The notes under the pieces: model-generated
What the model was told of the DNA's origin: nothing
Database searches by the model: none
What the model saw: the letters and a program-made list of their open reading frames with translations, nothing else
In this document: piece after piece, positions 14,053 to 26,570 of the stretch
Position numbering within the stretch: the stretch's first letter is position 1
Layout: each line of letters begins with the position of its first letter
Program-made: the position numbers and the translations under genes
From: Rotaria sordida
Taxonomy: Eukaryota; Rotifera; Eurotatoria; Philodinida; Philodinidae
DNA length: 64,000 bases
Reading direction: 5' to 3'
NCBI GenBank assembly: GCA_905250125.1
Contig: CAJNOL010000089.1
Span: forward strand, 186,001-250,000

Positions 14053-14156
14053 CAGACTAGAGGGCTTGGGAGACTTATGACCTATTTACCACCATTTGAA
14101 GGGGGTATATACATACGCGTATGTATATAGAGTTCATAAGTCCCCCTAGTTCTGTA
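14053..14156. mobile_element. Small palindromic (MITE-like) element
   Basis: The tips CAGACTAGAGGG (left) and the reverse complement of the right end, CAGAACTAGGGGG, are near matches. Both are followed, at different distances, by ACTTATGA. A perfect 24-bp palindrome TATATACATACG/CGTATGTATATA sits at 14106-14129. The CAG tip is hAT-like, but no target duplication is clear. Confidence 0.45.
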
Positions 14157-15433
14157 TTTCTATATGAAATCAAGTGTCTTCTTTTTACTCTAAATTCAGA
14201 TTGAAATCCAATAGACCATTGCAATGGACAAGAACGCTACAATACTGTAAGATCAACGACCACTATTAAACGCATTCTTATGCGCTCTTACATTTCGCAC
14301 GCGTTTACTTTGCGTGCATCTCAATCTGGGATGTTGTAAATAAAAGACCTAAACAATATAAACTAAATACCAGTTGAAGATGTTGTGTTGGTCACAATGA
14401 GTTCGATCGATTCTTCAGAAGCACTTGCAATGCAGAGAGATATCAGTCAAATGGAAGTTTAAATTGAAAACTTTATTTTTCTCCACTTTATATTGCTGGC
14501 AATGACCAATAAACTTACATAAAAATCAAAATAACTTAAAATATTGAAACAATAAAATTTATTCTTTCAAAAACTCAGTAACCTACTCTACGTTGATCAT
14601 TATTGCGAGCGCATTTAAGTAAAAAATAACAGTTAGTATCCATAGTACTTTGAAGAATAACATCGCAGATCACTTTGGCGATACGCATCACGTTTAACTT
14701 ATTTCTGATTCCCATATGTCAATTAGACTTGTAGTTATTTTTTCAACGTCAACTGTAGATTTCAAATTTGTTATTCATTTTAATCTCCGTTCAATCAAAT
14801 AATTTGCATATGATTTATGATGATGGAACTACGAATAAATATCGTGCTGACATAATTAGCAAAGTGGACTGTAGTTACATTTAAGGTTTCAGCACAATTC
14901 AGAAACACTAAAACTAAAATGCAGTTAAAGCTAATAGATATTCTAAAACAATTAAGAAATTGACGATGAACCAAGCAAAAATCGCAGAGATGTAGCACAA
15001 AATATATCGAGAACAAAATAAAAATCAGTAACATACATCTCAATTCGATAGAACACTTGAGTCAGTAATCAGCATTAAAGAAAAATAGACAGCCTATATA
15101 TATTTATAACACATCTCATTCTTCGAAACTAATCAATGTTATGTTACAGCTACAATTACTTCTTAATAAAGTTATGTATCACCAAATGTAGAGTTCAACA
15201 AAAAATAATTCAATTAAATAATAATTGTCCTTTTTTCTTTTCATATCGTTTCCCTGCAAAGTATAATAGATGTGAATGATAGTGCATTTGATGTTGAATC
15301 GAATGACGTACCATACATACTCAGGTAAACATATGCAGACATAAGAATACTGATATAATGAGTACTATCGTGGTACTAATATAAACAATAATGTTTTAAA
15401 AAAAAATTTCTTTCTTGAGAACTTCGGATGCGA

Positions 15434-15507
15434 AAAGTCAACTTGCGTAATCGATACCTTACTAGATTCTGGATCGACTAATGGTCATATAAAGTGGAAA
15501 TAAACTG
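15434..15507 (+). other. Possible retropepsin-like scrap of a retroelement
   Basis: A short open stretch carries LLDSGSTN, which resembles the D-[TS]-G active-site motif of retroelement aspartic proteases. No neighbouring reverse transcriptase, integrase or terminal repeat is visible. If it is real it is a small, old, broken fragment, and the motif alone could be chance. Confidence 0.2.
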
Positions 15508-16065
15508 TTGAGGACAGACAAAAGATCGCCCACGTTACTATTTAATATCCAAAGGTTTGGATAAATCCTCTTCGCTTTCACCAGTTAGATTGTCTACTGA
15601 TAGAGATTCATGTATTCAATAATATCTTAGACTACTTTGCATTGATTAATATCTTTAAAAATTATTTCTTGATGGAAATTACACTTGTTCAATTGTTAGA
15701 ATAAGAGCTTGCGTTAAATGAGCTCTCTACTGTCTTTTCTCAATCGGTTCCAACTACAACTAATAGAATGATTCCCAATGTTGTAGCATTATGTTATGTT
15801 GTTGTAGTAGCTTCACATCGATTACTCTCACACCCACATCTACACTCATCTTCCTTTTGTTGCAATAATAATCTTTAACAATATTAACAAAAATATAAAT
15901 CGAAAACGAGCAAGTGTAAGTCGTTTGTTTCATGTAATTCAAGATAAATTGTATCTTTTTCTGCTTGATTAATTCAAAAACTTCTCCCTATAACGATCAT
16001 ACGCTCATATGATTATACTTAGTGCCTCCAAAAATTATAAAACAATCGCTTGTTCAAAATTAGTC

Positions 16066-19000
16066 TTAGTTTGATGAAGCCGAAGACAAATGCTCCCATA
16101 ATGTCTTCAGTAGAATTTCAGCTTGTTGAAATGACGTGATTGACTGGTTTTCAGGAATTATTGAAGGTCGATCCAGAGGCACTAAGATAATGTCCTCGTG
16201 CCATTTGGCATCTGGTTCGCTTGCTTTGTGTTCTTCAACTTTTCTGCGAAAAGTCATAGCTTGCTCCAATGGATTGAATGTCCCAAAATTGAAATGAGAA
16301 AGGATATTCTGATATTGATTTTGCAAACCATACAAAGCCGCCGGTATCTCCATTGGAAAATAGATAATCTGAATGAACAAGAGGATCATGATAAATGTTC
16401 AATTAAGCTCTTTCTCTCTATCTGTTAATCACCTTTTCATGAGTTAGATTCGTGAGTTTGTAGATAACTAGAGGACTGTATGATCGTTGAAAGACACCAC
16501 CAATGGTCATTGATAAGTTTGGACTGATGAAATTTGTATTTCTGCAAAGTGAATGTTTTTTTTTTGAAGACGGATCGGAAAGAAAAATCAACTCACGCCG
16601 ACTTCCAGCAAGTTAAGCTAAACCCCATTGATTTTTGCTCGCTTTCATTCAATGATAGACCGTAAGAGAGAAGTTGAGAAGAATTTTCGATGGTCCATGG
16701 AATGACAAACACCCATTTACTGATGAAAATTGCTTTGTTTTGTTCAGAATCGAGAAGATTCTCTATGAGCAGCTGTTGATGAATTAATTTTATTCGCTGT
16801 TGATGAGCTTAAAATTCACATGATAAAAAATTGATTCAAACTATTCATATTCTCTTCAGTCTTACCAGGCGAAGATGTCAGAATTTTGGCATAATTAAAA
16901 TAAAAGGCAGCAGCACAACCTGCACCAACACTTGTACATTGCTTGAAACAGAACAGAATCAATCATTTATAATTTTATGGTCGAATAGAAAACCTACGAT
17001 AGCTGTCTGTTGAACAGAATGATAAGTATTGTCGAACATATTCGTGTAAATCTTCGACAGAACATTCATATCTGTCAAATATTGATTATCATGTATTGAT
17101 ATCAGCTAATGAAAAATTTGAATCTTACTATTAAGATAATCAATCACTTCTCGAACTTCATCATCGGTTAATTGAGCCGCACGTACGCGCAAATCAAAGG
17201 TGAGATATGGAACAGATTTAATAAGATGACACGAAAAATGTTGAATAGCATCGTTGATGAAAATAAAGACATCACGTAGTACACCACGCTAGTTAAATGA
17301 TTATGAAAGATAAAATTTACAATGTTCTATGATTTACTTTAGTGATCTTGCGTCCTACGGCTTGCATCATTTGATAATTATCATGATCATTCATGTGGCC
17401 GGTACAAATAAAGATGATCTGTTCTAATTCTTCGATTGAATTGAGATCGTCAATGACATCATCGACGACATAACCATGAGCTTCCAATTTTTCTTTGAGA
17501 TCTCTAAACTGAAATGAGCAAACTCAAAATTTAATAGTTGCTAGTGTTACTTGATCAGTGCTATAATCAATTGCTCATTATTCGTTTTCTTGAAAAAGAA
17601 GAACACTACATGATTATTTTTTTGAGATTGAAGGATCATTGAAGTAATCTGAATATGGAAAAAATAATCGACATCCGTCGACTTGAATTACTTGACTCAC
17701 AGAAAGTTCAGCCACGTACATATCAGAGCTGTCATACCATTGATCGATATCTTCTTTGATCAAACTCGATAATGATTTAGCATCTGCATCTAAATTGATA
17801 AGAAAACATTCATTTTACTTTTCAGATTAGAGAGAAAATTTAATACACGTACAATCAGCTTGGTTGTATTTATCATCTTGATCAACCTGGGTAGTCTCTT
17901 TCCTCTCTTCGTCATCAATTTGGATCAATTTGATTGATTCCGTTAAATTTTCAATAGCAAGAATTCGATTGAGCATATTGCAGAAGCGCAAATATTCATC
18001 TCTCTTTTGTGCCCTACTTATTTGACCACTTTGTTCCAATTGGCCAAGAATAGACAAAATATAAGGATATTCTCCACAAAATAGATACTAGGCAGATGAG
18101 AAGTAATTATTGATATGAGATATAGTTGATCGTTGTCCTACTCGAACAAGCTTATTGTTTTTGTCGATTTCATCGATATAGTAAAATGTACGACGAAGAT
18201 AGCGATTGTAGTGATGCATCGGTCTAGATCGAAGCACTTCTCTAGTAATCAAAATAAAGAATGAATATAAGAACAAACACGACATAGACACGCACGCACC
18301 CATTTATAGTGGCCAAATGTATGCTCTTCGGATTATCTGGATCAATGATTGTTCCTCGAAGGGTCGTCTCATTGTGTACAATCGAAGTGCCAGTATCTGG
18401 CGGACCAAAGTTACACGATGTAGGTGCAAGTAAATAGTAGACTGGCACTAGTCGAATTTCAGCATTTTTCTTGTCTTCCTCAAGTTTAACACTCTTAAAA
18501 TATTCTTCATATGTGTCGTAGCAATCTTTGGTGGTTTTCTTCATTGTATTAACTCCTTCAAATTCAATAAATACAGTTTACTAGTCGTTAGCTTTTCAAA
18601 ACTTGCCTCCTTGCCGGTCGACGGTAGCTGGTACATTTTCAATAGCAAATAAGTGACATTGTCGTGGATAACGATCAGTCGAAGAAGTTTCCACCTGGAA
18701 CGTAGCTAGTGGTCGTTCGTTCATGCTAAAATTGATTTTAAATTCAATATAACAAACAAAAGTTGTTTACCTGTAATCGATTGAACAAGGTTGATACTTT
18801 TCATTCCACTGTCGTACATCATCTTGAAGCTGGATGGAAATCAGAGCTTCAAGATCAAATTTTTCCTGCCAGATGTAAAGTTTTTCAATGTTCTGTCCAA
18901 AATCACCTACACCAGTTACAAAATAAGTGACCGATGTTTGTTTGTCACTGGAAATACCATATTTTGTTTGATCAAATATAAATACAAGTGTATTCGACTG

Positions 19001-20927
19001 TAATTGCAAAAGTGATTCTTCCGGCATCGTTGAAGGACATGTGTCTAGGTAGATGCTTTCGATCCACGCTTCGAACACAACACGTATACTTGAGGGAAAT
19101 GCTTCGCGACTTATATTTCTGTTGAAAATGAATGTGAGAAAGATATTATTTGCTAAAAGAAGAATGAAAAATTGAGGAAAATAATGATAATATTTCAAAT
19201 ACATCAATGCCAGACATTTCACATCAAAGATAGTCTAATGACGTGTTAAAAACTATCGGCTCCGACTACGTTTTCGCATGATACTCAGTCAGTTTCAATT
19301 GCTCGATCCGAAACATTGTTTAATTATATATCATCGATTTGGACACTCTTTTCGTATACAGCAATTAAAATTGATCAAATCTCATACGATAACTTGGTTA
19401 GAATCAGATATTGTTGAGATTTCTCGCCTTAGAAATGCACATTTTCTAATTTAGAAAATCTTTATATTATGATGACCCAAAATGTGTTCTTATTGAGTCT
19501 GTGATTAAGAGAATAAAACTCAATTGTTTCTATGAATGAATGCTTGTTTTCACGAAAGTCATAAATATTAATCAGACAGAAAAAGTTCTACTGAATACTG
19601 TCTGAAAGGCATTCGCATCTAGTTTAACCATTATAGATACATAGATAAGAGCTTTCTCGTTACATTAAGATGTTCATTATAGCTTCGTAACGTTTTCTAA
19701 GTCTAGATATTGATATTTAATGAATTTTTTAAGTATCAATTTTGATATTCTCATCATGATTTGCCTTGTGTGTTCTCATCCTAGAAACATTTTTTTTTCT
19801 TGAGTAGCCATAAAATTTCTTCAGTCTTCATTTATCCATCGAAGAAAACCACCCCTGGCAATGTTAGGCAAATTTTTTTAAAGGTTGGACTCATTTTACA
19901 CGATAGCTACTAATTTTGAAGTATTTTTCTGAAAACTCTGATTGTTTGAAACTTTTGGTATGTTTCAATTTAAACCAATCTCTTTTCTTTATAAGTTTTC
20001 AGCTCAATCATTCCATTGGAAACCGATACCTATTTTAGAACAAAAGCTCTTAATACTGCAAATATGCTGTCTGTGACGTGAAATACTAGAAATTAGTGTA
20101 TTCTTAGAAAAATTCGATCTTGTTTTACTTGAGCCAACTTGTCGATTGAGATAGGAATAGAAATAGTTAAAAACAAGTCCACTGCTAATGCTATTAGCAT
20201 GAAGACGCAGTGGATAAGAATAATCTGGTGTCCTCTATGCAAAAATCAATTATCAATATCCAGATAAGATTCTGTTCGATACTTACCCGTTTCGGTCGCA
20301 CGATCTCGTTATGTTGGTTTTCACGCAGATAGTTGAAGATTGTGTCACAATTACTATTCGAATTAGTATTGTGCGACTCAAAAAAGACGCTATTGGTATA
20401 TTGGTTAATTAAAAAATCTTGTTGATTTGGCAAAATATTATTGTCGAAGCACACGAACATGAGAGTATGTCCTTCCTAGAAGAACACGCGTGCAATTGAC
20501 AGTTAAAATAGACAAAAACATACTGATACGGCTTTGAAACTTTCATTAAAAACAATAACATCATCGATAATTGCACTCCATATGAATTCAATGGTCCATT
20601 TGTAGCCTGGTAGAGAATCTTATTCAAAAAGGCAATTAATCTCAAAATAAAACTTCCTTACATGGACGTCGTGTATTCTCACAATTCGGTGCATCGTCGG
20701 AAAATGTTCGAATGAGATTATCACGAAAGTCCCTAGATCCATCAAAAGGTCAATTGTTAAATGTTTATCTTGTTTCTTCTGTCGAAAGAATTATATTACC
20801 TGCACTTAGATCGAACAGCCAACGGTGCATTTGAATGGACAAGAGGAAAATCGATTAGACAGAAGTCAAAATTTTTACCATGATGAATAGTCATGCCATG
20901 ATTGACGAGATCATCGTTTAATACCAT
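16066..20927 (-). CDS. Multi-exon protein of unknown family
   Basis: I do not recognise this family. The chosen start at 20927 opens MVLNDDLVNHGMTIHHGKNF. Phase-consistent exons follow, joined by introns mostly near 50-70 bp: CRDFRDNLIRTFSDDAPNCE, CYKWTIEFIWSAIIDDVIVF, GHTLMFVCFDNNILPNQQDF (to about 20285). After a less certain stretch at about 19240-20236 come FPSSIRVVFEAWIESIYLDT, FVTGVGDFGQNIEKLYIWQE, LVPVYYLLAPTSCNFGPPDT, DEYLRFCNMLNRILAIENLT, LIKEDIDQWYDSSDMYVAEL, FRDLKEKLEAHGYVVDDVID, CTGHMNDHDNYQMMQAVGRK and QCTSVGAGCAAAFYFNYAKI. It ends KTLWEHLSSASSN with TAA at 16066-16068. The intron at 18556-18606 is GC-AG. The NNHVVFFFK to IIFICTGHMNDH part has an alternating strand/helix look, but I assign no fold. 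The exon after 20236 and its donor are unresolved, so the model may be incomplete there. Confidence 0.75.
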
Positions 20928-22959
20928 AGTTTTTCTTCGAGATTAAAAACAAAAAGGAAGTAAATATCAATTAATTAAACGTCATGTACTCATACGATCA
21001 AAGTCTAAGCTGAAAGTGATATATCAGATTACTTTATACGCACATACATTTTCTCTTCTCGAAATGCAATCCAAGCTTCAATAATGTGTCATGTATTACG
21101 TATTGATGTGTTTTTAACCCACTGTATGCATTTGTGCGTACATTACTATATTTGTCCTTCGTTCTGTGTTTGCTCTTACTTGAAAATGAAGGTAATTGAT
21201 AAAAAAAATTGTCGCATGTAGCCTTTGCTTTATCTCTAAAAATGCAGTATATTAATGTTGCTTCCTGACTACGCAATACTTAAAATTGGAATATTCCAAG
21301 CGTAAGTTAGCCATCGAGTATAAAAAGATAACCAACGATTGGCGTACAGAAGAAGTAAAAAAAAAACACGTAATGCGTTCTCTGATTAGAATGTTGGCAT
21401 ACTCAAGTAAAAAAGGAAGAAATGAAAGGTTTTTTACAAAAATGAATCATATGTACGTGTGAACAACACAGTCCTACTGATCAATGACTGATTCATTGAA
21501 TGAAAACGTAGGTCGACGCGTCATTTTCGACCCAAGATTTCCACATTTTCTTTCATCTAACGTTGATGAACGAATGGCTGTGAGAGTGAATTGGGCTTAG
21601 CTTCATACAATCGCATTTTACCAGTCCACTCATGCTCATCTTCACTCATCTATTTGAGACTTTCAAGTAAAAGACCAATATTCGTTTGAACAAGATTAAT
21701 TTCTCAATAGTTTGGATGTACATTAGGAAACTAAAAATCAAGTGCTTTTCAACAAGTGATACTCATGTAATTCTATTCACAAAAACTCTGTAAAAAATAC
21801 TACAAAATTGAAAAAACATACCGCAGTTCAGGGTAAATTTTGATCACTTTCAGGTGTCATCATTTTTTGACTATTTCAAGAGATGTACTGACGATTAAAT
21901 CAGTATTTAGAGACACCAACTGTCTTGTCCGTATTTACAATTTCACAAAGGCTTCTGAAACCATAGAAACCAGCCCCTACTACTTTTCGTTTACAAGTTT
22001 TAAAATAAAGTTTAGAATGATAAGGTTTCGTTACTACTACATTGTGAAAAAAGCATCGAATAATAGGTCTTACACAAGGGTTTATTAATCTCATATACTC
22101 TTGCACGGCTATAAAGATAATAAAATCTTGAAAGTTTTATCACTTATTCTCATAAATGCTTGAAGAGTTGAGGAAAATTTCGTGTAGGGTTTATTATTCC
22201 ACACTGATTCTTGCACAGTGTACTTCAGTAGTGGAAAGAATGACGAGGTGTGCTGCATTTCAGAAAGAATTACTCTATGCTCTTTTTTTCTCTCTCACAT
22301 TACCATGTTCGACAAGAATTTGGCCAATCACAATAAAATTCTGGATGTCGTTCTTTCGTCAAATAGTTTTCTCTTGACGATGGCCGACAAACAAGAGTCC
22401 AACTAGCTTCTGATGAGAACTGTTTTGCGATCGACAATTCAAAGGGATTTTTTTTCTCGATATGGAAGAATAATCCGACGAATTTCTTCAAGTAAGTTTG
22501 CCTTGCTTGACATTTTGACTTTTTTTTTCAAGAGAAGGAACATGAACACGAGATTATCTTCTCAATATACACCATATTTTGCATTCGTGTCATTGAACAT
22601 ATCAAGAATGGAGTGTGGCTAGTAAGATTACAGTTAACAGCAGACGATGATCAAGAACTAAATCAATTCAAATAACGAATTCATGACAACAATGCATCCG
22701 AAACTGGAGAGGCATACTGGAGAAATGTCTGACGCTCAGAAAAAATTTCCTCATTGAGATTTTCCATGCTAAATTGTATTTAATAAGGTTCTTCTATGTT
22801 TTGAATTCTAGCTGTGAGCATAATTCTCATATATGAAAGTCTAGCATTTATATTCAAATGTGACATGCTACTGTAATAAACAATGGCCTCATGAAATAGA
22901 ATCAAAGGAAGAAAGAAAAGAAAAGATAAAGAATCATGTAATGATAGCACATCCCACAC

Positions 22960-23522
22960 AGCCACAATAGTAAGACCTTTAAAAGTAACATCAAATCGTT
23001 GTGCATTTTCAATGGAAGATGCGCACATGATTTTCAACCATCATTGGTTGTAATCTGTCAAACACTGGTAAATAAGAAAACGTCATCATTTTTAAAATTC
23101 CGTCTTCATCTTCAACAAATTCAATATGTACGTCTTCCTTTTCTCCTTTGACTGTTAATTTTGAAACTTCAAATGCCTTGATTGAAAGTACTTTCTAATC
23201 AGACCAACCAATATCAGTTACCACAACAATAGTGAATTGTTGACTATCAACATATTCCACTCTACATTTGATCCAATTCTTTTGATCAATACATAAAATC
23301 CAATCACCTTGATCATAGAGAGGATATTACTTTCTTTGTATATTCACGTTTTCTGTAAAAAAAACTGATCTTCAGGCAGTACTTATAGTTAAAATGACTA
23401 CTGCCACGCTCGAAACCATAGTGTGTCTTGCACCAAAAGTCAGTATAATTATCGATATGAGTACTAATGGTAGTTTCATTACTGAACCATATTTTCGGTT
23501 CATTAAACCATGTGAAATTCAT
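22960..23522 (-). pseudogene. Broken DUF1349 (REE1-like) gene, intronless, likely acquired by transfer
   Basis: DUF1349 proteins (about 190-200 residues) are beta-sandwich proteins best known from bacteria and fungi, including yeast Ree1, linked to enolase control. Family landmarks appear in order: FTWFNEPKIWF, TDFWCKTHYGFERGSSHF, LYDQ, IDQKNWIKCRVEYVD, FTIVVVTDIGWSD, MMTFSYLPV, MCASSIENAQRFDVTFKGL. The family equivalents, from memory, are WLNEP..W, TDFWRKTHYGF, LYDQAGLM, D..NWIK.GIE, SVVVT...SDW, LAYLP and GPMCASPEG.GFEVTF. The reading is broken by a frame change near 23330-23345, a TAG straight after GWSD, and another frame change between LPVFDRLQPMM and MCASS. The AGLMV block after LYDQ is also degraded. 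No introns interrupt it, which fits a non-metazoan origin followed by decay. Confidence 0.85.
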
Positions 23523-24343
23523 CCTGAATAAGAGAGCAAAAATGATTTTCTCCATTTTGTCACTATCCAATGGTGCAATTTTCTTCTCTATAACGACTGC
23601 ATCGCAGAGTTACAACTCTTAAGAACATTATATCATGGGCTTTATCAATTGAGTATATTCACCTATTGCTATCTTTTGAGAGCAAACAATACAAAAAAAA
23701 CCATCTATTTTTCAATAAAGAAAATGGTTGCTTGTCCTTAAACTGTTATAGTCCGTAAAGTAATAGGTCATCCAGTGTGCCATCTCATACATATCATTTC
23801 TCTCTTTCTTTCTGTTGTATAAATCCTGCTCAGGTGTTCTCCTTTTGCTCTGCTAATAAACATCGACGTCATGATCTCTCCCTCTCTTATTTTGATATAT
23901 TATCATAAGTTTTTTATATAATCATTTTGAACTGAATACAATAAATTGATTAACGAACTATTTTTCAATTGAAAAAAAATCCATCCCCAAAGGATCCAGA
24001 AAATCATTGAACACAAATGTCAATTTAATTTCTACCTTGTAAGTGATACCAACACAAACATTAATATATAGTATCATCACTGTTATATGAATGATACATA
24101 TTGTACTTTTTTCCGTCTAGATTTATGTCATAGACTAAAAAAATGCTAATTATTGTCTATTTGCTCTGTTCACTGTCTTTAACATAGATATATTTACAGA
24201 TCTATTTGAATAATGATGTATTTATAGATAAAAAGCAATTTTTTTGTCTCGTACGCTTTCTTTGTTTTCTTAAAAGATCTTAGTTAATTTTTGTTGAAAA
24301 ACAGGAGTGATTCCATTTATGGTACAACCGATTGAATTCCATC

Positions 24344-24417
24344 TTTGAAACAATTTCATTTAGACATTCGTTATCATAGTTTTGAAACAATTTCATTTAG
24401 ACATTCGTTATCATAGT
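24344..24417. repeat. Two-unit tandem repeat, period 37 bp
   Basis: The unit TTTGAAACAATTTCATTTAG plus ACATTCGTTATCATAGT is present twice in a row without differences, and a third unit starts (TTTTGAAGAAATTT) and diverges. It looks like a recent local duplication in spacer DNA. Confidence 0.9.
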
Positions 24418-25242
24418 TTTGAAGAAATTTCAATCATAATTAGATCTGAAAAATATATCAACTTTCGAAAATTGAACCTTTTGTCTAATTTCGCTGAAAA
24501 GAATTCTTCTTATTAGTGTTTATATAAAAGTAACTGTTAGTTTTATAATGAAATATGAAAGTGACAGTTGCAAAAGTCAAATATCTTCGCAATCGATATA
24601 AAAGTAATTGATGCTGATGGGAAAAGCAATGAGAGCCAACAACATAGTTCATACAAAACAATAAGTAATTTGAATGAAGCTTGTGTTGTTATCTACATAA
24701 AACTCATAAATATTACGAGCCATTTGTAGTTATTTCATTCTTAAGTTTTTTCCATCAACTCGATATAGATAGATACATGGGTACAATGAATAATCATCCA
24801 AATGTTTGTAGTATTTACAGCACTTAACATAAAAACCTGTAAAAAAAGCTATGCTAATGTTATTTAGAAATCTTATGACATTCAATAAAGACTTATAAAT
24901 CAAGCTTTAAAGATTCATTTCTTTAAATTACTCGTTACACTGTTGACCATCTATCTACAGAAAAATCAGAGTTTCAATTATGATATTTTTCATTCAAAAA
25001 TCTGTTTCACGTTCTTAGCAAAAAACCAAAATCAAAACAATTGACAAACATAATTCATAACACTTCTAAACAAAACAATTCGTATATGAACAAAATGTTC
25101 TTCGATCACAAAATATCCACTGCAAAAAAAAAAAATAGATGCCACACTTTTTAATTATATCTTATCTGATACCTTGCACAACAAAAAAAAACTTGAGAAT
25201 CGGACAATCGACTTTTCTTCATAGAAACAAACGAAAACATAC

Positions 25243-25731
25243 TTATAATGTTTTTAAACCTGATTCAATTTCTTTCAATGCTGAAAGAAGAATTTCTCGT
25301 TTATTAGATGTCGATGATGATTGCATATCATTATTACTAGGTGGTCCAAAATATGGTCGAACAAATTGTACTTCATCGTGCATAACAAATATTGGTGATG
25401 AAATAGTAGTAGTAGTTGATGGTGGCGAAAGATTGTCTTTTTGCAATACAAATGATGATAAAGGAGCTGTTGTTCGACCTCGACCTGTACTAATAGTTTG
25501 ACGATGATCATTTGATATTGAATTACCATGACCACGTCCCACTGGAGTCAGTTGAGTATCTGTTATGGGCATGTAGGTTCGATTAGAAAATTGAAAATAG
25601 GTTTCTGATAAGGACGATTTAACAAATACAGATGGAGATTGTTTGTTTAACAACGAAATATGTTTTGCTCGTTGTGAAAAATATCTTGAATCGGATTGTT
25701 CCATTTTGATTGATGATGGTGATTCATTCAT
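25243..25731 (-). CDS. Small Ser/Thr-rich hypothetical protein
   Basis: An open frame of 162 codons from ATG at 25731 to TAA at 25243-25245. I do not recognise it. It is rich in Ser, Thr, Gln and Pro and likely disordered, with a VGRGHG and STGRGR pair of Gly-Arg patches in the middle, an STTTTISS run, and a C-terminal stretch that could be helical (REILLSALKEIESGLKTL). A strong acceptor (CCAATTCTTTTAG) abuts the ATG, so this may be the last exon of a longer gene, the first codon after a 5' UTR intron, or a trans-splice site. The mid-protein density of charged and polar residues favours real coding over chance. Confidence 0.55.
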   Translation of the reverse strand: MNESPSSIKMEQSDSRYFSQRAKHISLLNKQSPSVFVKSSLSETYFQFSNRTYMPITDTQLTPVGRGHGNSISNDHRQTISTGRGRTTAPLSSFVLQKDNLSPPSTTTTISSPIFVMHDEVQFVRPYFGPPSNNDMQSSSTSNKREILLSALKEIESGLKTL

Positions 25732-25750
25732 CTAAAAGAATTGGAATTTT
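25732..25750 (-). promoter_or_regulatory. Splice acceptor abutting the start of the Ser/Thr-rich gene
   Basis: On the minus strand AAAATTCCAATTCTTTTAG runs directly into ATG. It is either a trans-splice acceptor, the end of a 5' UTR intron, or an internal acceptor whose upstream exon I could not place. Confidence 0.45.
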
Positions 25751-25939
25751 ATCACCAAATGAATAAACTGAATGAAGAGATTAGTTCAATTTCTTTTATA
25801 TGAGAACCATATACACACTAAGAGAAAAAAGTCATTATCACACAAATACATATCATGTTAAACAACATTTTGAACACAACGAAAATTCCTGAGAAGAAAT
25901 AAAATGACGAACAATAAATTAAAAAAAAATAAACTTTTT

Positions 25940-26570
25940 CTATGTTGAAAAAAGAAATGTTGCATATTTATGATCTTTTTGTGTATAATCATCATACCAT
26001 TTACACCAATAAATATTCTTTGAATAATATTCAGAAAATTTTTCTTCAACATTTTGTTGCATTTCAATATATGCATGATAATCTTGTGGTTTTTTTATAT
26101 GTTCTAATTTCAGACTAATTAAATTTGGCATTGAATTAAGAAGATCATCAATAAATGGTAATTTATTACGATAAACTTGCATTTTATATGTTGTAAATAT
26201 AAGTGCAAAGATTTTAATATGAGAAAAATATGAAAAAAAATAATCAGTAATACGTTCATCAAATTGTCGAACTGTTACATGACGAAGTCGAGCAAATGTT
26301 GATAATATACGTGATAGTGTTTGATTACTAACAATTGAAATAATTTGCATTAAATAAAAATGATCTATTTCAAGTTCAATTAGATTTGACGTAAGAAGAA
26401 AAAGTGGTTGAGGAACATGACATCCATGTTTAACACTATCACGAATTATAAGCTTTTTTATGGTACCTAAAATAACAATAAAATTATGAACAGAAAATGA
26501 AATAGGACTTTTCGGAAAAATATTAGTTTTCACATAGTTACCCGCAAGTATGGATGAATACGATTTGCAC
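25940..26570 (-). pseudogene. 5'-truncated F-box/LRR-like gene (no F-box left)
   Basis: The main exon 25940-26466 encodes leucine-rich, repeat-like sequence (LTSNLIELEIDHFYLMQ, LRHVTVRQFDERITDYFF, MPNLISLKLEHIKKPQDY) of the style of the intact F-box gene upstream at 27404-29154, and ends at a stop after KYATFLFST. An intron at 26467-26540 (GTAACT to TTTTAG) joins it in phase to a 30-bp exon remnant, 26541-26570 (CKSYSSILAG). The family A element begins there at 26571 and I find no further upstream exons. The N-terminal half is therefore gone. It may still be transcribed from sequence in the element. Confidence 0.65.

Larger units (their letters stand above)
11337..16065. other. Gene-poor spacer between MON2 and the 16-21 kb gene
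   Basis: I find no intact gene in these 4.7 kb. It contains short coding-like pieces (12550-12709, 13048-13225, 15434-15507), a small palindromic element at about 14053-14156, and a palindrome around 13455-13515 built on CATCGATGTG. The rest is AT-rich sequence without recognisable structure. Confidence 0.5.
20928..25242. other. Gene-poor spacer with a pseudogene and a tandem duplication
   Basis: Apart from the DUF1349 pseudogene at about 22960-23522 and the 37-bp duplication at 24344-24417, I see no supported gene. Short open frames at 21840-22110 and 22150-22620 overlap one another on both strands and have no recognisable motifs. Confidence 0.5.

Noticed and set aside
25858-26076. A 72-codon minus-strand frame overlapping the truncated F-box/LRR-like exon
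   Set aside because: It is a shifted shadow of the better-supported leucine-rich frame ending at 25940.
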